Shown one piece after another: positions 32,253 through 41,188 of a stretch of 49,728 nt of DNA (positions are counted from its first letter, which is position 1; each line of letters starts with the position of its first letter). Both the position numbers and the translations under genes were made by a program. The stretch lies in assembly GCF_000308435.1 (NCBI RefSeq), contig NZ_BAFR01000349.1:1-49728 (forward strand), read 5' to 3'. The stretch is from Nocardia araoensis NBRC 100135 (lineage in GTDB: Bacteria > Actinomycetota > Actinomycetes > Mycobacteriales > Mycobacteriaceae). The notes under the pieces were generated by a model. That model was given only the letters and a program-made list of their open reading frames with translations. It did no database searches and was not told where the DNA came from.

Positions 32253-33785
32253 ATGACCACAGTTCGACCACCCGCGGATGCGCCCGCGCAGGCTGCCGCG
32301 CTCGAAGACGAGGACTCGGGCTACCACAAGTCGCTGCGCCCGCGTCAGCTGCAGATGATCGCGATCGGTGGGGCGATCGGCACCGGCCTGTTCCTCGGTG
32401 CGGGTGGCCGGCTGGCCAGTGCGGGACCGGGCCTGTTCCTCGTGTACGCCATCTGCGGCGTGTTCGTGTTCTTCATCCTGCGGGCGCTCGGTGAGCTGGT
32501 GCTGCATCGCCCCTCCTCGGGATCGTTCGTCTCCTACGCCCGCGAGTTCTACGGCGAGAAACTGGCGTTCGCGGTCGGGTGGATGTACTTCTTCCACTGG
32601 TGCATGACCGGGATCGTAGACATCACCGCCATCGCCACGTATGTCCATTACTGGGGAGCGTTCCAGGCGATACCGCAGTGGGCGATCGCCCTGGTCTCCC
32701 TCGCGATCGTGGTCAGCATCAACCTCGTCTCGGTGAAGTGGTTCGGCGAGCTCGAGTTCTGGGCCGCGCTGATCAAGGTGGTCGCGCTGGTCACCTTCCT
32801 CATCGTCGGCACGGTGTTCCTCGCGGGCCGGTTCAAGATCGACGGCCAGGTCACCGGCCCGAGTGTCATCTCCGATCACGGCGGGCTGTTCCCGACCGGA
32901 CTCCTTCCGCTGGTGCTGGTCACCACCGGTGTCGTGTTCGCCTACGCCGCAGTGGAACTCGTCGGCACCGCGGCCGGTGAAGCGGAGAACCCGGAGAAGA
33001 TCATGCCGCGCGCGATCAACTCCGTGATCGCCCGCATCGCGCTGTTCTACGTCGGTTCGCTCGTCCTGCTCGCGCTGCTGCTGCCCTACACCGCGTTCAA
33101 GAACGGCGAGAGCCCCTTCGTCACCTTCTTCTCGCGGCTCGGCGTGGATGGCGCGGGCTCGGTGATGAACCTGGTCGTGCTGACCGCGGCGTTCTCCAGC
33201 CTCAACGCGGGTCTCTACTCGACCGGCCGCATCCTGCGCTCGATGTCGATGAACGGCAGTGCGCCCACCATCGCGGCGCGGATGTCCAGCGGCGGCGTGC
33301 CCTACGTCGGCATCCTCGCCACCGGCGCGGTCGCGCTCATCGGCGTCGGCTTGAACGCGGTGGTGCCGGAGCAGGCCTTCGAGATCGTGCTGAACATGTC
33401 GGCGCTGGGCACCATCTTCGCGTGGACCGCGATCGTGGTCTGCCAGCTGCAGCTGTGGCGCTGGTCGCGCACCGGCCGCGCGCAGCGGCCGTCCTTCCGG
33501 CTGATCGGCGCGCCGTACACCAGCTTCGCGACGCTGGTGTTCCTGGCCACCGTCGTGTTGCTGATGGCATTCAGCGACGACCACGTGCAGCGCGGTGCGG
33601 TGATCGCGATGCTCCTCATCATGGTTCCCGCGCTCGTGGGCGGCTGGTTCCTCGCCCGCAAACGGGTGCTGCAGATCGCGGAGATCCGCCAGGGCATCAC
33701 CGGTCAGTTCCCGGTCCTTGCCGAGCGGCCGCGCCGCGAATCCGGTGATCCGGTGGTGATCCTCGACAAGCCCGACGAGGAGTGA
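32253..33785 (+). CDS. ansP: APC-family L-asparagine permease
   Basis: 510 aa, 12 predicted transmembrane helices. The N-terminus GYHKSLRPRQLQMIAIGGAI and the following ALGELVLHRPSSGSFVSYAR are close to E. coli and mycobacterial AnsP, amino acid/proton symporters of the AAT family that import asparagine. ATG 32253 has a GAAAGG ribosome site. A terminator hairpin follows the stop. Proximity to glutamate dehydrogenase and a shared operator type suggest a common nitrogen or carbon signal. Specificity for asparagine rather than another amino acid is inferred from motif similarity. Confidence 0.88.
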   Translation: MTTVRPPADAPAQAAALEDEDSGYHKSLRPRQLQMIAIGGAIGTGLFLGAGGRLASAGPGLFLVYAICGVFVFFILRALGELVLHRPSSGSFVSYAREFYGEKLAFAVGWMYFFHWCMTGIVDITAIATYVHYWGAFQAIPQWAIALVSLAIVVSINLVSVKWFGELEFWAALIKVVALVTFLIVGTVFLAGRFKIDGQVTGPSVISDHGGLFPTGLLPLVLVTTGVVFAYAAVELVGTAAGEAENPEKIMPRAINSVIARIALFYVGSLVLLALLLPYTAFKNGESPFVTFFSRLGVDGAGSVMNLVVLTAAFSSLNAGLYSTGRILRSMSMNGSAPTIAARMSSGGVPYVGILATGAVALIGVGLNAVVPEQAFEIVLNMSALGTIFAWTAIVVCQLQLWRWSRTGRAQRPSFRLIGAPYTSFATLVFLATVVLLMAFSDDHVQRGAVIAMLLIMVPALVGGWFLARKRVLQIAEIRQGITGQFPVLAERPRRESGDPVVILDKPDEE

Positions 33786-33791
33786 GGCAGT

Positions 33792-33822
33792 ATCCGCCCC
33801 GGACCATTCGTCCGGGGCGGAT
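33792..33822 (+). terminator. terminator of ansP
   Basis: A perfect 12-bp stem (33792-33803 with 33811-33822) and a 7-nt loop, 6 bases after the stop. Confidence 0.75.
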
Positions 33823-33823
33823 C

Positions 33824-33843
33824 TATTCCCAATGGCGGGAACA
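33824..33843 (+). promoter_or_regulatory. TTCCC-N6-GGGAA element before pknG
   Basis: TATTCCC-AATGGC-GGGAACA, ending 71 bp before the pknG-like start. It is the best copy outside the ESX locus and has the same spacing to the gene. Confidence 0.55.
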
Positions 33844-33914
33844 ACACCAGCGCGCATCGACAGGCGGCGGACCAGAATGAAACCGCGATCACACGGCGGG
33901 TCTGAGAGGTTCGT

Positions 33915-36350
33915 ATGCCGGAGCACCCCAGCGCATCCGACCGTCCACTTGCGCACCCTTGGGCGAATCGGCGCATGCGCGGCACCGACGTGCCCCGGCG
34001 AACCTCCCACCCCTGGGCGACTCGGCACCTGCTCAAGACCGAAGTGCCCCCACGACTACCCAATCCGTGGTCGACGCCACGGTACGTCGAGAAACCACGT
34101 GCCGTGGCCGTCGACTCGGTGCCCGGCGCCGTCGAACCGGCCGGCCGGGACAGCGGCGACGAACACACCATCGGGACCGCCGAGCTGCTGCTCGGCGCAC
34201 TCGAAGCCGACCCGGGGTCCGGGCGCAGCGCGCGCTCGCGGCCGAGCGGGCGCAGATTGGGCGGCGGTCTGGTGTCCATGCCCAAGGTGAGCCCACTCGA
34301 TCCGCGCACCGCGGTGATGCAGAACCCGGAAGTGCCCGAGCACAAGCGGTTCTGCTGGAAATGCCAGCAGCCGGTCGGCCGCACCACCGCGGCGGGGGCG
34401 GGCGCCGTGGAGGGCGAGTGCGGAAGATGCGCCTCGCCGTTCAACTTCCGGCCCTTGCTCCAACCGGGTGAGATGGTCGCCGACCAGTACGAAGTCCAGG
34501 GCTGCCTGGCCCATGGCGGGCTCGGATGGATCTACCTGGCGATCGATCGCAATGTGAGCGACCGCTGGGTGGTGCTGAAAGGGTTGCAGAACCCGCTCGA
34601 TTTCGAGGCGCACGTGGTCGCCCTCGCCGAACGCCAATTCCTCTCCGAGGTGGCCTATCCCGGCATCGTCAAGATCCACAACTTCGTCAAGCACCGTTCC
34701 GGGCGCGACGTGGCCGACGGCTACATCGTCATGGAGTATGTCGGCGGGCGCTCGCTGAAGAAGATGCTGGATCTGCGTGCGCCGGAACGCATCCCGGCCT
34801 CCGAGGCGATCGCCTTCATGATGGAGATCCTGCCCGCGCTGGACTACCTGCACTCGTTCGGCTTGGCCTACAACGATCTCAAGCCCGACAACATCATGGT
34901 CAGCGAGGACGAGGTCAAGCTGATCGACCTCGGCGCGGTGGCCGCGATGGAGTCCTACGGCAGCATCTACGGCACCCCGGGCTACCAGGCGCCCGAGATC
35001 ACCGAGACCGGCCCGACGGTCGCCTCGGACATCTACACCGTGGGGCGGACGCTGGCCGCGCTGGTCCTGGACATGCCCAAGAACGCCGACGGGCACCAGC
35101 TGCCCGGCATCCCCTCGCCGGACGATCAGCCGTTGCTGCGCGACTACCCGGCGTTGCACCGGCTGCTGTGCCGCGCGACCGATCCGGATCCGCGGCGCCG
35201 CTTCCCGACCGCCTACGCGATGTACGGCCAGCTCGCGGGCGTGCTGCGGATGGTGCTCGCCTACGACACCGGCAAGGAACATCCGCAGGCGTCACTGGAA
35301 TTCGGTGCGATGCGCGGCGATTTCGGTATCGAGACGCTGATCGGCCAGACCGACGGCATGACCGACGGGCGGCACCGCCTGCCCGCGCTGGACGCGCCGA
35401 GCGTCGTCGCCGCGCTGCCGGTACCGCTGATCGACGGCGAGGACCCCAGCGCCGACCTGCTGTCCACGCTGCTGCACGGCGATCCGAGGCACGCCCTGGA
35501 CGCGCTGCGCCGCACCGCCGACCGGATCGTCTCCGGGACCATCCCGGAGCCGGAGACGTTCGAACTGGAGGGCACGCTCACCGCCGTGCGCGCGCACCTG
35601 GACCTGGGTGAGGTGGTGCCCGCGTGCGACCGGCTCGCCGACCTGCGGCCCGACTACGGCACCGACTGGCGCATCGAGTGGTACTCGGCCGTCGCCGCCC
35701 TGCTGGACGGGCAGTACGAGCGCGCCTACGAGTACTTCGACCTGGTGCACGGCATGCTGCCCGGCGAGATCGCCCCCGCGCTGGCGCTGGCGGCGACCGC
35801 GGAACTCACCCTCCAGCATCTCGGGGACGACGCCGGCGACCACTGGCATCGGCTCGCCGAGGAGTACTACCGCACGGTGTGGCGGACCAATCACGGCGTG
35901 GTGAGCGCGGCGTTCGGCCTGGCTCGCAGACTCGCCGCCGACGGCGGACTGCTGGAAGCCGTGGAGGTCCTGGATCAGGTGCCGGAGGCGTCGCGGTATC
36001 AGAACGTGGCGCGCATGACCGGATGTCTGCTGCTGGTCTCGCAACCGATCCCGGAGACCACCGAGGCCGACCTGCTCGAGGCGGCCGCGCGGCTGGACGC
36101 CGCGCCGGACGAGCCACGGGCGTTGCAACTGCAGGTGATCGTGGTCGGGGCGGCGCTGGAGTGGGTGCGCGCGGGTGGCCAGAGCGCCACACCGGAGGCG
36201 ACCCTGCTGGGTTTCCCGTTCACCACGCTGGGGCTGCAACGCGGGCTGGAGCAGAGCCTGCGGGCGCTGGCCCGGATCGCACCGCACCGGCTGCACCGCT
36301 ATCGCTTGGTCGACCTCGCCAACTATGTGCGGCCCAAGTCGAGGTGGTGA
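33915..36350 (+). CDS. pknG: PknG-type Ser/Thr protein kinase
   Basis: 811 aa. The order is that of PknG: an N-terminal disordered part, a rubredoxin-like metal site with two CxxC pairs (FCWKC, CGRC, ~147-176), a kinase domain, and C-terminal TPR helices. The kinase lysine is Lys222 (VVLKGL), the catalytic loop is YNDLKPDN with Asp321, and the DFG site reads DLG, as in M. tuberculosis PknG. PknG is a soluble kinase that phosphorylates GarA to regulate 2-oxoglutarate and glutamate metabolism, which fits its nearness to NAD-GDH. It is longer than the 750-aa Mtb protein because of three ~18-residue repeats (14-65) starting HPWA or NPWS. The downstream gene converges, 6 bp away. Confidence 0.93.
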   Translation: MPEHPSASDRPLAHPWANRRMRGTDVPRRTSHPWATRHLLKTEVPPRLPNPWSTPRYVEKPRAVAVDSVPGAVEPAGRDSGDEHTIGTAELLLGALEADPGSGRSARSRPSGRRLGGGLVSMPKVSPLDPRTAVMQNPEVPEHKRFCWKCQQPVGRTTAAGAGAVEGECGRCASPFNFRPLLQPGEMVADQYEVQGCLAHGGLGWIYLAIDRNVSDRWVVLKGLQNPLDFEAHVVALAERQFLSEVAYPGIVKIHNFVKHRSGRDVADGYIVMEYVGGRSLKKMLDLRAPERIPASEAIAFMMEILPALDYLHSFGLAYNDLKPDNIMVSEDEVKLIDLGAVAAMESYGSIYGTPGYQAPEITETGPTVASDIYTVGRTLAALVLDMPKNADGHQLPGIPSPDDQPLLRDYPALHRLLCRATDPDPRRRFPTAYAMYGQLAGVLRMVLAYDTGKEHPQASLEFGAMRGDFGIETLIGQTDGMTDGRHRLPALDAPSVVAALPVPLIDGEDPSADLLSTLLHGDPRHALDALRRTADRIVSGTIPEPETFELEGTLTAVRAHLDLGEVVPACDRLADLRPDYGTDWRIEWYSAVAALLDGQYERAYEYFDLVHGMLPGEIAPALALAATAELTLQHLGDDAGDHWHRLAEEYYRTVWRTNHGVVSAAFGLARRLAADGGLLEAVEVLDQVPEASRYQNVARMTGCLLLVSQPIPETTEADLLEAAARLDAAPDEPRALQLQVIVVGAALEWVRAGGQSATPEATLLGFPFTTLGLQRGLEQSLRALARIAPHRLHRYRLVDLANYVRPKSRW
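33954..34115 (+). repeat. three imperfect 54-bp tandem repeats at the 5' end of pknG
   Basis: Units 33954-34007, 34008-34061 and 34062-34115 encode HPWANRRMRGTDVPRRTS, HPWATRHLLKTEVPPRLP and a diverged NPWSTPRYVEKP unit. The first two share many positions; the third keeps only PW and a few others. Confidence 0.6.
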
Positions 36351-36356
36351 CCGGTC

Positions 36357-36713
36357 TCAGGTGGTGCGCGCGGTGAGCATGAAAAGTGCTGGGGCGGCCA
36401 GGATCAGCAGGAGCCACAGCCAGTTGCCCGTGGTCGCCGCGAGCACCACCGAGAACACCACGGCCGCCCCGGCCAGCACGACCAGGCGCGGCAGCGGGTT
36501 GACCGGGGTGACCTCGGCCGGGGGCGGTGTGCTGCCAGGCAGGTCGGCGAACAGCTCGGCCAGCTGACTCTTGCTGGTCGCGGCTGCGACGGCAGCGCTG
36601 AGTTCGTCGAACTCGGCCAGGGTCAGCCGGCCCGTGCCCAGGTGGTGGGTCAGCTCGCGCATCGCGCGCTCGCGGTCGGCGAGACTGGCCGGAGTCCCCG
36701 CGGATTCACCCAT
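36357..36713 (-). CDS. DUF1707-type small membrane protein
   Basis: 118 aa from ATG 36713; the longer open frame upstream lacks coding character. The N-terminal ~60 residues have the DUF1707 pattern: SLADRERAMRELTHHLGTGR, then LAEFDELSAAVAAATS. Two close transmembrane segments lie at ~76-93 and ~98-113. DUF1707 proteins are actinobacterial membrane proteins of unknown role. It converges with pknG. A degenerate palindrome at 36755-36774 lies 41 bp upstream. Confidence 0.85.
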   Translation of the reverse strand: MGESAGTPASLADRERAMRELTHHLGTGRLTLAEFDELSAAVAAATSKSQLAELFADLPGSTPPPAEVTPVNPLPRLVVLAGAAVVFSVVLAATTGNWLWLLLILAAPALFMLTARTT

Positions 36714-36754
36714 GCCGGAAGGATAGGCGCAGCGGCCGAACCCGGCGCCGGATG

Positions 36755-36774
36755 GATTTCCAGAGGCGGGAAGA
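36755..36774. promoter_or_regulatory. degenerate TTCCC-N6-GGGAA element
   Basis: GATTTCC-AGAGGC-GGGAAGA, between the divergent DUF1707 and MerR genes. Two left-half positions differ from consensus, so it is a weak member of the set. Confidence 0.3.
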
Positions 36775-36883
36775 AGGGCTGGTGGGTCCTGTTTGCTGAA
36801 ATGTCGCCAGAGACCGGTCGGTCGCCACGGCAATGGCCGCGCACCGGCGGTCGTCCCGTGTTGCGATGTGGTTTCCTTGAGGT

Positions 36884-37618
36884 ATGACTGCGGGTGTGGA
36901 GTACACGATCGACGAGCTGGCGCGGGAGGCCGGTACGACCGTGCGCAGCCTGCGCGTTTACCACGAACGCGGCGTGCTGCCGCCCCCGCAGGTCAAGGGG
37001 CGTACCGGGTTCTACGGCGCCGACCACCTCAATCGGGTGCGCACCATCAGCCGGTTGCTCGATCGTGGGATCAAGCTCAACGGCATCAAGGAATTGCTCA
37101 ACGCCTGGGACCGCGGTGACGACCTCGGGGACATTCTCGGTGTCGGCGAGCCCGGCGCGACCGAGCCGCCCGCCGTCGACGCGGCCGACACGATCGCGGC
37201 GACCGAACTGGCCGAGCGCTATCGCGATGTGCCCAGCGGTCTGGCCCGGGTGGTCGCCGCCGGCCTGTACGAGCCCGTCGACGCCGCGACCTACCGGATC
37301 GCCGACCGTCGTCTGACGCACAGCCTCGACCAGATGGCGGCCGCGGGCATCCCGGCCGACGAGGTCCTCGGCGAATTGGAGAAGCTGCGCGCCGACGCGG
37401 AGCGGATCGCCCGCCGCTACGTGGACCTGTTCCGGCGCACCGCGTGGGCGTCGTTCCAGGACTCCGATCGCGGCCCGGCGCAGGTCGCCGAACTCGCGCA
37501 GCGGCTGGCGGCGACCAGGGCCGTCCCGGCGGAGACCACCGCCGACCTCGTGAACCGGCTCGTCGCAAGGTATCTCGACCAGGACGCCGAGCTGGCCGAG
37601 GCGCTGCCGGAGGCGTGA
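36884..37618 (+). CDS. MerR-family transcriptional regulator
   Basis: 244 aa. An N-terminal winged helix (~6-75) carries the MerR pattern: YTIDELAREAGTTVRSLRVY, then HERGVLPPP and a GRTGFYGADHLNRV wing. The rest is helical, with no metal-binding Cys pairs, so it probably senses an organic ligand or acts as a dimer regulator. ATG 36884 is preceded by a close TGAGGT. Its target is unknown; the adjacent downstream region carries overlapping 26-bp-type operators. Confidence 0.9.
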   Translation: MTAGVEYTIDELAREAGTTVRSLRVYHERGVLPPPQVKGRTGFYGADHLNRVRTISRLLDRGIKLNGIKELLNAWDRGDDLGDILGVGEPGATEPPAVDAADTIAATELAERYRDVPSGLARVVAAGLYEPVDAATYRIADRRLTHSLDQMAAAGIPADEVLGELEKLRADAERIARRYVDLFRRTAWASFQDSDRGPAQVAELAQRLAATRAVPAETTADLVNRLVARYLDQDAELAEALPEA

Positions 37619-37666
37619 GCGGCGCGCCGGCCGCGCTGATCGAAGTATTTCTGTTTCAGATTCCCA

Positions 37667-37713
37667 TCATTGGCGATACGTAGCGGTAACGTGCCGTTGA
37701 CCAACGGTATATT
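37667..37713. promoter_or_regulatory. overlapping pair of 26-bp operators, copies 4 and 4b
   Basis: The good copy is AACGTGCCGTT-GACC-AACGGTATATT (37688-37713). A weaker one, TCATTGGCGAT-ACGT-AGCGGTAACGT (37667-37692), overlaps it in tandem, so successive half-sites are in register. It lies before the DHFR-like gene. Confidence 0.55.
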
Positions 37714-37859
37714 GGCCTCATCCGGCGCGCGATCGCGACGCCGAGCCCCCTGGGTTTCCCTACTTAAGTATGTCTGCGGGCAACCTACCGATGCGCCGAA
37801 GCGTCGCTCTCGCCGACAATCTGGATGTCGCACAAGGGCAGGCAGATGGGTGTGGGCAC

Positions 37860-38435
37860 ATGGGAAGCGTGACACTGTGGATGCAGATGTCGCTCGACGG
37901 CTTCGCGGAAGGGCCGGATCAGGAAGTCCATTGGCCGGTGGTGGACGAGGAACTGTGCGAGTCGTTCCTGGACGAATTGCGCTCGGCCGACCTGTTCCTC
38001 TACGGCCGCAAGACCTACGAGATCATGGCGTCGTTCTGGCCGACCGCCGACGTGGATCCGGCGATCTCGGAGTTCTACGTGGATTTCGCGCGGTGCTGGA
38101 AAGAGACGCCGAAACTGGTCTTCTCGCGCACCATGGCCCGCGCGGGCTGGAACACCCGCGTGGTCAGGGATGATCTCGTCGAGGAGATCACGGCGTTGCG
38201 CGCGCAGCCGGGATGCGACATGGTCCTGTTCGGTGGCGCGGAGACGGCGTCGGCGTTCATGAAGCACGACCTGATCGACGAGTACCGGTTGTTCGTGCAC
38301 CCCATCCTGCTCGGTGGCGGGATTCCGCTGTTCCCGACGCCCGCGGTGGTCTCGGGGCTGCAGCTGGTGGACGTGATGACCTTCGACAGCGCGGTGGTCC
38401 AGATGCACTACCAGCAGATGGCCCACGCCAGGTAG
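37860..38435 (+). CDS. DHFR/RibD-C fold reductase-like protein
   Basis: 191 aa from ATG 37860; the frame extends upstream to an ATG at 37770 but the family normally begins as here (MGSVTLWMQMSLDGF). It has LFLYGRKTYEIMASFW, VFSRTM and DMVLFGGAETASAFMKHDLIDEY, the pattern of the YwjB/YyaP-like dihydrofolate reductase-related family, which binds a nucleotide cofactor. Its substrate is not evident. The 26-bp operator upstream (37688-37713) is 57 bp before the alternative start and 147 bp before the preferred one. Confidence 0.88.
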   Translation: MGSVTLWMQMSLDGFAEGPDQEVHWPVVDEELCESFLDELRSADLFLYGRKTYEIMASFWPTADVDPAISEFYVDFARCWKETPKLVFSRTMARAGWNTRVVRDDLVEEITALRAQPGCDMVLFGGAETASAFMKHDLIDEYRLFVHPILLGGGIPLFPTPAVVSGLQLVDVMTFDSAVVQMHYQQMAHAR

Positions 38436-38536
38436 GAACCGGCGCGTACAGCGCGCGCACCGGTCCGGCGCCCGCGCCTGCGGGCTCGACCGACGACGTA
38501 ACCTCTGATTGTCGAGCGCGTTGCCGCGTCGTCGGC

Positions 38537-38542
38537 TAACTT
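38537..38542 (+). promoter_or_regulatory. -10 element of a possibly leaderless transcript
   Basis: TAACTT is placed so that transcription would start at about the ATG at 38550. No Shine-Dalgarno is present, and leaderless mRNAs are common in actinobacteria. Confidence 0.35.
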
Positions 38543-38549
38543 TCGTTTT

Positions 38550-41081
38550 ATGTCCCTGGTTCAGGCACGTGGCGACGTGCTGCCTGCATCCACCAGTGAA
38601 TTCATCGGCCGGGAAACGGAATTGGACCGGCTGGGCGCGCTGCTGGACGGCGGCGCCCGCCTGATCACGCTGGTCGGCCCCGGCGGGATCGGCAAGACTC
38701 GATTAGCCGCGGAAGCGCTACGCCGCGGCGTGCGCGCCAAGGGGCGGCCGGTGTACTGGGCGCGGCTGGCCGGGCTGGAGGCCGACAGCACCGCGACCGC
38801 GCAGGACGTGATGCAGTCGGCCGTGCGCGCCGATATCGGTTCGCCGCCGACCCGCGCCGCGCTGGTGCGCACCTTCACCAGCGGAGACCGCTCCACCGAG
38901 CGCGCCGTCCTGGTATTGGACAGCTGCGAACACCTGCTCGGCGCGGTCGCGGCGATGATCGCCGAGTTGCTGGAAGCCGCACCCGGACTCACCATCCTGG
39001 CCACCAGCCGCGAACCGATCGGCTGGGCCGACGAGTACATCCTGCCCGTGCCGCCGCTGTCGCCGCGGCAGTCGCTCGAGTTGTTCCGCCTGCGCGCCGA
39101 ACTGGTCGGACGGGCGATCCCGGACGAGCGCGAGGCGCTGGCCGTCGCCGCGCGGATCTGCCGCCGGGTCGACCACAACCCGCTGTTCATCCGCCTCGCC
39201 GCGGCGCGCCTGCGGCATCAGCCCCCGATCATGGTGCTGCACGAACTCACCGGCGACGCGGACGACAAACGGTTGCACTGGACCCATGGGGCGCTGGCGG
39301 GCGCCGAGCCGCGCCACCGCGGCGTCTACGACGTGATCGAGTGGTCGTTCGCGCTGTGCGGCGCCGCCGAGCAGTTGCTGCTGGAGCGGCTGTCGGTCTT
39401 CACCGCCGGGTACGAGACCGACGACGAGTCGCTGCGCGGGGGCATCGAGCTCGATGCCGCGATCGCGGTGTGCGCCGACGACGCCCTGCCCGCCGATGCG
39501 ATCGAACACCTGCTGGAGCGGCTCACCGAACAGTCGCTGGTGTCCGTGCACCTCACCGCGACCTCGGTCAGCTGGTATCTGGTGGGAAGCGTCCGGGTGT
39601 TCGCCCGCGAGCGGCTGTGCCGCCGCGGCCGCGCCGAGCTCGACCGGCTCGCCGCGCGGCACCGCCGGTATTTCCGGGACAAGGTGGTGGCCGGACAGGC
39701 CATCTGGCTCGGCCCGCAGGATCAGGCCTGGCTGGCGTGGGCGCGGTCGGCGTGGAACGACATCGTGCTCGGCATCGAGTCGGGGCTGGCGGACCCGGCG
39801 GAGGCTGTGGTCGCCTTGGAGATCGCCACCGTCCTGCTCTCGATGAAGGTCCCGTACGTCAAGTCCGGAGCGGGCGCGCTGACCCGGTTGACCGAACGCG
39901 CGCTGGAGGCCACCCGCGGCAGCGGCGCCGGCCCCTCCGGGCTCGCCGACCTGGCCACGGCTCTGCTCGGCTGGATCTCGCTGTGGCAAGGGCGGACCGA
40001 TCACATCCCGCAGCTACTCGCCGACCGCGCGGCCCTGCCCTCGGGTGCGGCGGGACCGCGAGACACCGACACGGATTTCGGGCTGCCCGCGCCGGTCGAG
40101 TGGCTGTGGGGACTCGAACTGATGCTGGTGCGCGGCGACCGCCGCGCGATCTCCGTCCTCACCCGGGCCCGCCAGAAGTTCGCCGAACAGGGCGATCGCA
40201 TCGGCGCCGAGCGCAGCGACGTGTTCGTGGTGTTCTGTGCCGCCCTCGTCGGCGACCGGCGGCAGGCGCTGGAGCACACCGCGCGGTTCCTCGAGCGATC
40301 GGCGTCGTCCGGCTCGACGTTGTCGCGAGCATGGGCCGAGATCGCGCGCGCGGTGGCGCTGGCCAAGCACGGGTCCGCCGCCGAGGCGCTCACGCTGACC
40401 CACGGTGTGCTCACGCGCTACCGCGGCGAGCAGGACACCTGGACGGCGAGCTGGGCGGTGGGCGCGCACATCGTCGCGCTGGCCCAGGTCCTCGTCGCGG
40501 AGCGCGCCGAGGGCCGTGAGCGCGCCGAGTGCACCGACACCGCGACGGAGATCGCCTATCTGGTGGGCAGTTTCAAGACGCGGCAGCGTTCGATGGCCAT
40601 CTCCGTCGAACGGGTTCCGCTGATCGCCGCCGAGCTCCGCGGCGCGGCGGAGGTCGCCCGCGCCGTGCTCGGCGACCGGGCCTACGCCGCCGCCGAGCGC
40701 AGAACGCGGTTGCGTCCCGAACTGGAGGCGCTGTGGTGTGCCACCGCGGAGCCGGTGCAGGCCTCCCGGCGGCCGGATCGCCCGGCCGCCTCCCGGCCGA
40801 TGTCGCGGCGGCCCGCATCGCGCTGGAACGATCTGTCGGACGCCGAACGCGATGTCGCCGTTTTCGCGGCGGCGGGCTGGGCCAACAGCGCCATCGCCGG
40901 GCGTCGGCGCAGCTCCATCCGTACGGTCGACGCGCAGGTCGCCGCTATCCGGCAGAAGCTCATGATCGCCTCGCGCGCCGACATCGCGGCCCACATTCCC
41001 GATGAGCTCGCCGATCGGGTGCGCTACGAATCCGAGCGGCGGCCCAGTCGTCGCCGTCGAGGGGGGAGCCGGGATCGGTAG
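38550..41081 (+). CDS. STAND/NB-ARC ATPase with C-terminal LuxR-type HTH, copy 1
   Basis: 843 aa. The N-terminus has EFIGRETELDRL then P-loop GPGGIGKT (43-50) and Walker B AVLVLDSCEHL (Asp124), with ATSREPIGW as sensor motif. A winged helix and a TPR-like middle follow. The C-terminal ~60 residues form a LuxR-type DNA-binding domain (LSDAERDVAVFAAAGWANSA, then RTVDAQVAAIRQKL). Such proteins are signal-responsive activators. The ATG appears leaderless: TAACTT lies 7 bases before it and no ribosome site is seen. It is a paralog of the next gene. Confidence 0.9.
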   Translation: MSLVQARGDVLPASTSEFIGRETELDRLGALLDGGARLITLVGPGGIGKTRLAAEALRRGVRAKGRPVYWARLAGLEADSTATAQDVMQSAVRADIGSPPTRAALVRTFTSGDRSTERAVLVLDSCEHLLGAVAAMIAELLEAAPGLTILATSREPIGWADEYILPVPPLSPRQSLELFRLRAELVGRAIPDEREALAVAARICRRVDHNPLFIRLAAARLRHQPPIMVLHELTGDADDKRLHWTHGALAGAEPRHRGVYDVIEWSFALCGAAEQLLLERLSVFTAGYETDDESLRGGIELDAAIAVCADDALPADAIEHLLERLTEQSLVSVHLTATSVSWYLVGSVRVFARERLCRRGRAELDRLAARHRRYFRDKVVAGQAIWLGPQDQAWLAWARSAWNDIVLGIESGLADPAEAVVALEIATVLLSMKVPYVKSGAGALTRLTERALEATRGSGAGPSGLADLATALLGWISLWQGRTDHIPQLLADRAALPSGAAGPRDTDTDFGLPAPVEWLWGLELMLVRGDRRAISVLTRARQKFAEQGDRIGAERSDVFVVFCAALVGDRRQALEHTARFLERSASSGSTLSRAWAEIARAVALAKHGSAAEALTLTHGVLTRYRGEQDTWTASWAVGAHIVALAQVLVAERAEGRERAECTDTATEIAYLVGSFKTRQRSMAISVERVPLIAAELRGAAEVARAVLGDRAYAAAERRTRLRPELEALWCATAEPVQASRRPDRPAASRPMSRRPASRWNDLSDAERDVAVFAAAGWANSAIAGRRRSSIRTVDAQVAAIRQKLMIASRADIAAHIPDELADRVRYESERRPSRRRRGGSRDR

Positions 41082-41188
41082 ACGACTGCATCCCCGGCGA
41101 CCGGGCCGAAGGCGGGCGAACCCGTTGTCCCGGCCGCGCCCATTAGGCTGCTCGAGCGGTGATTGTCTGGATCGGTAGGTGCGTCGGC

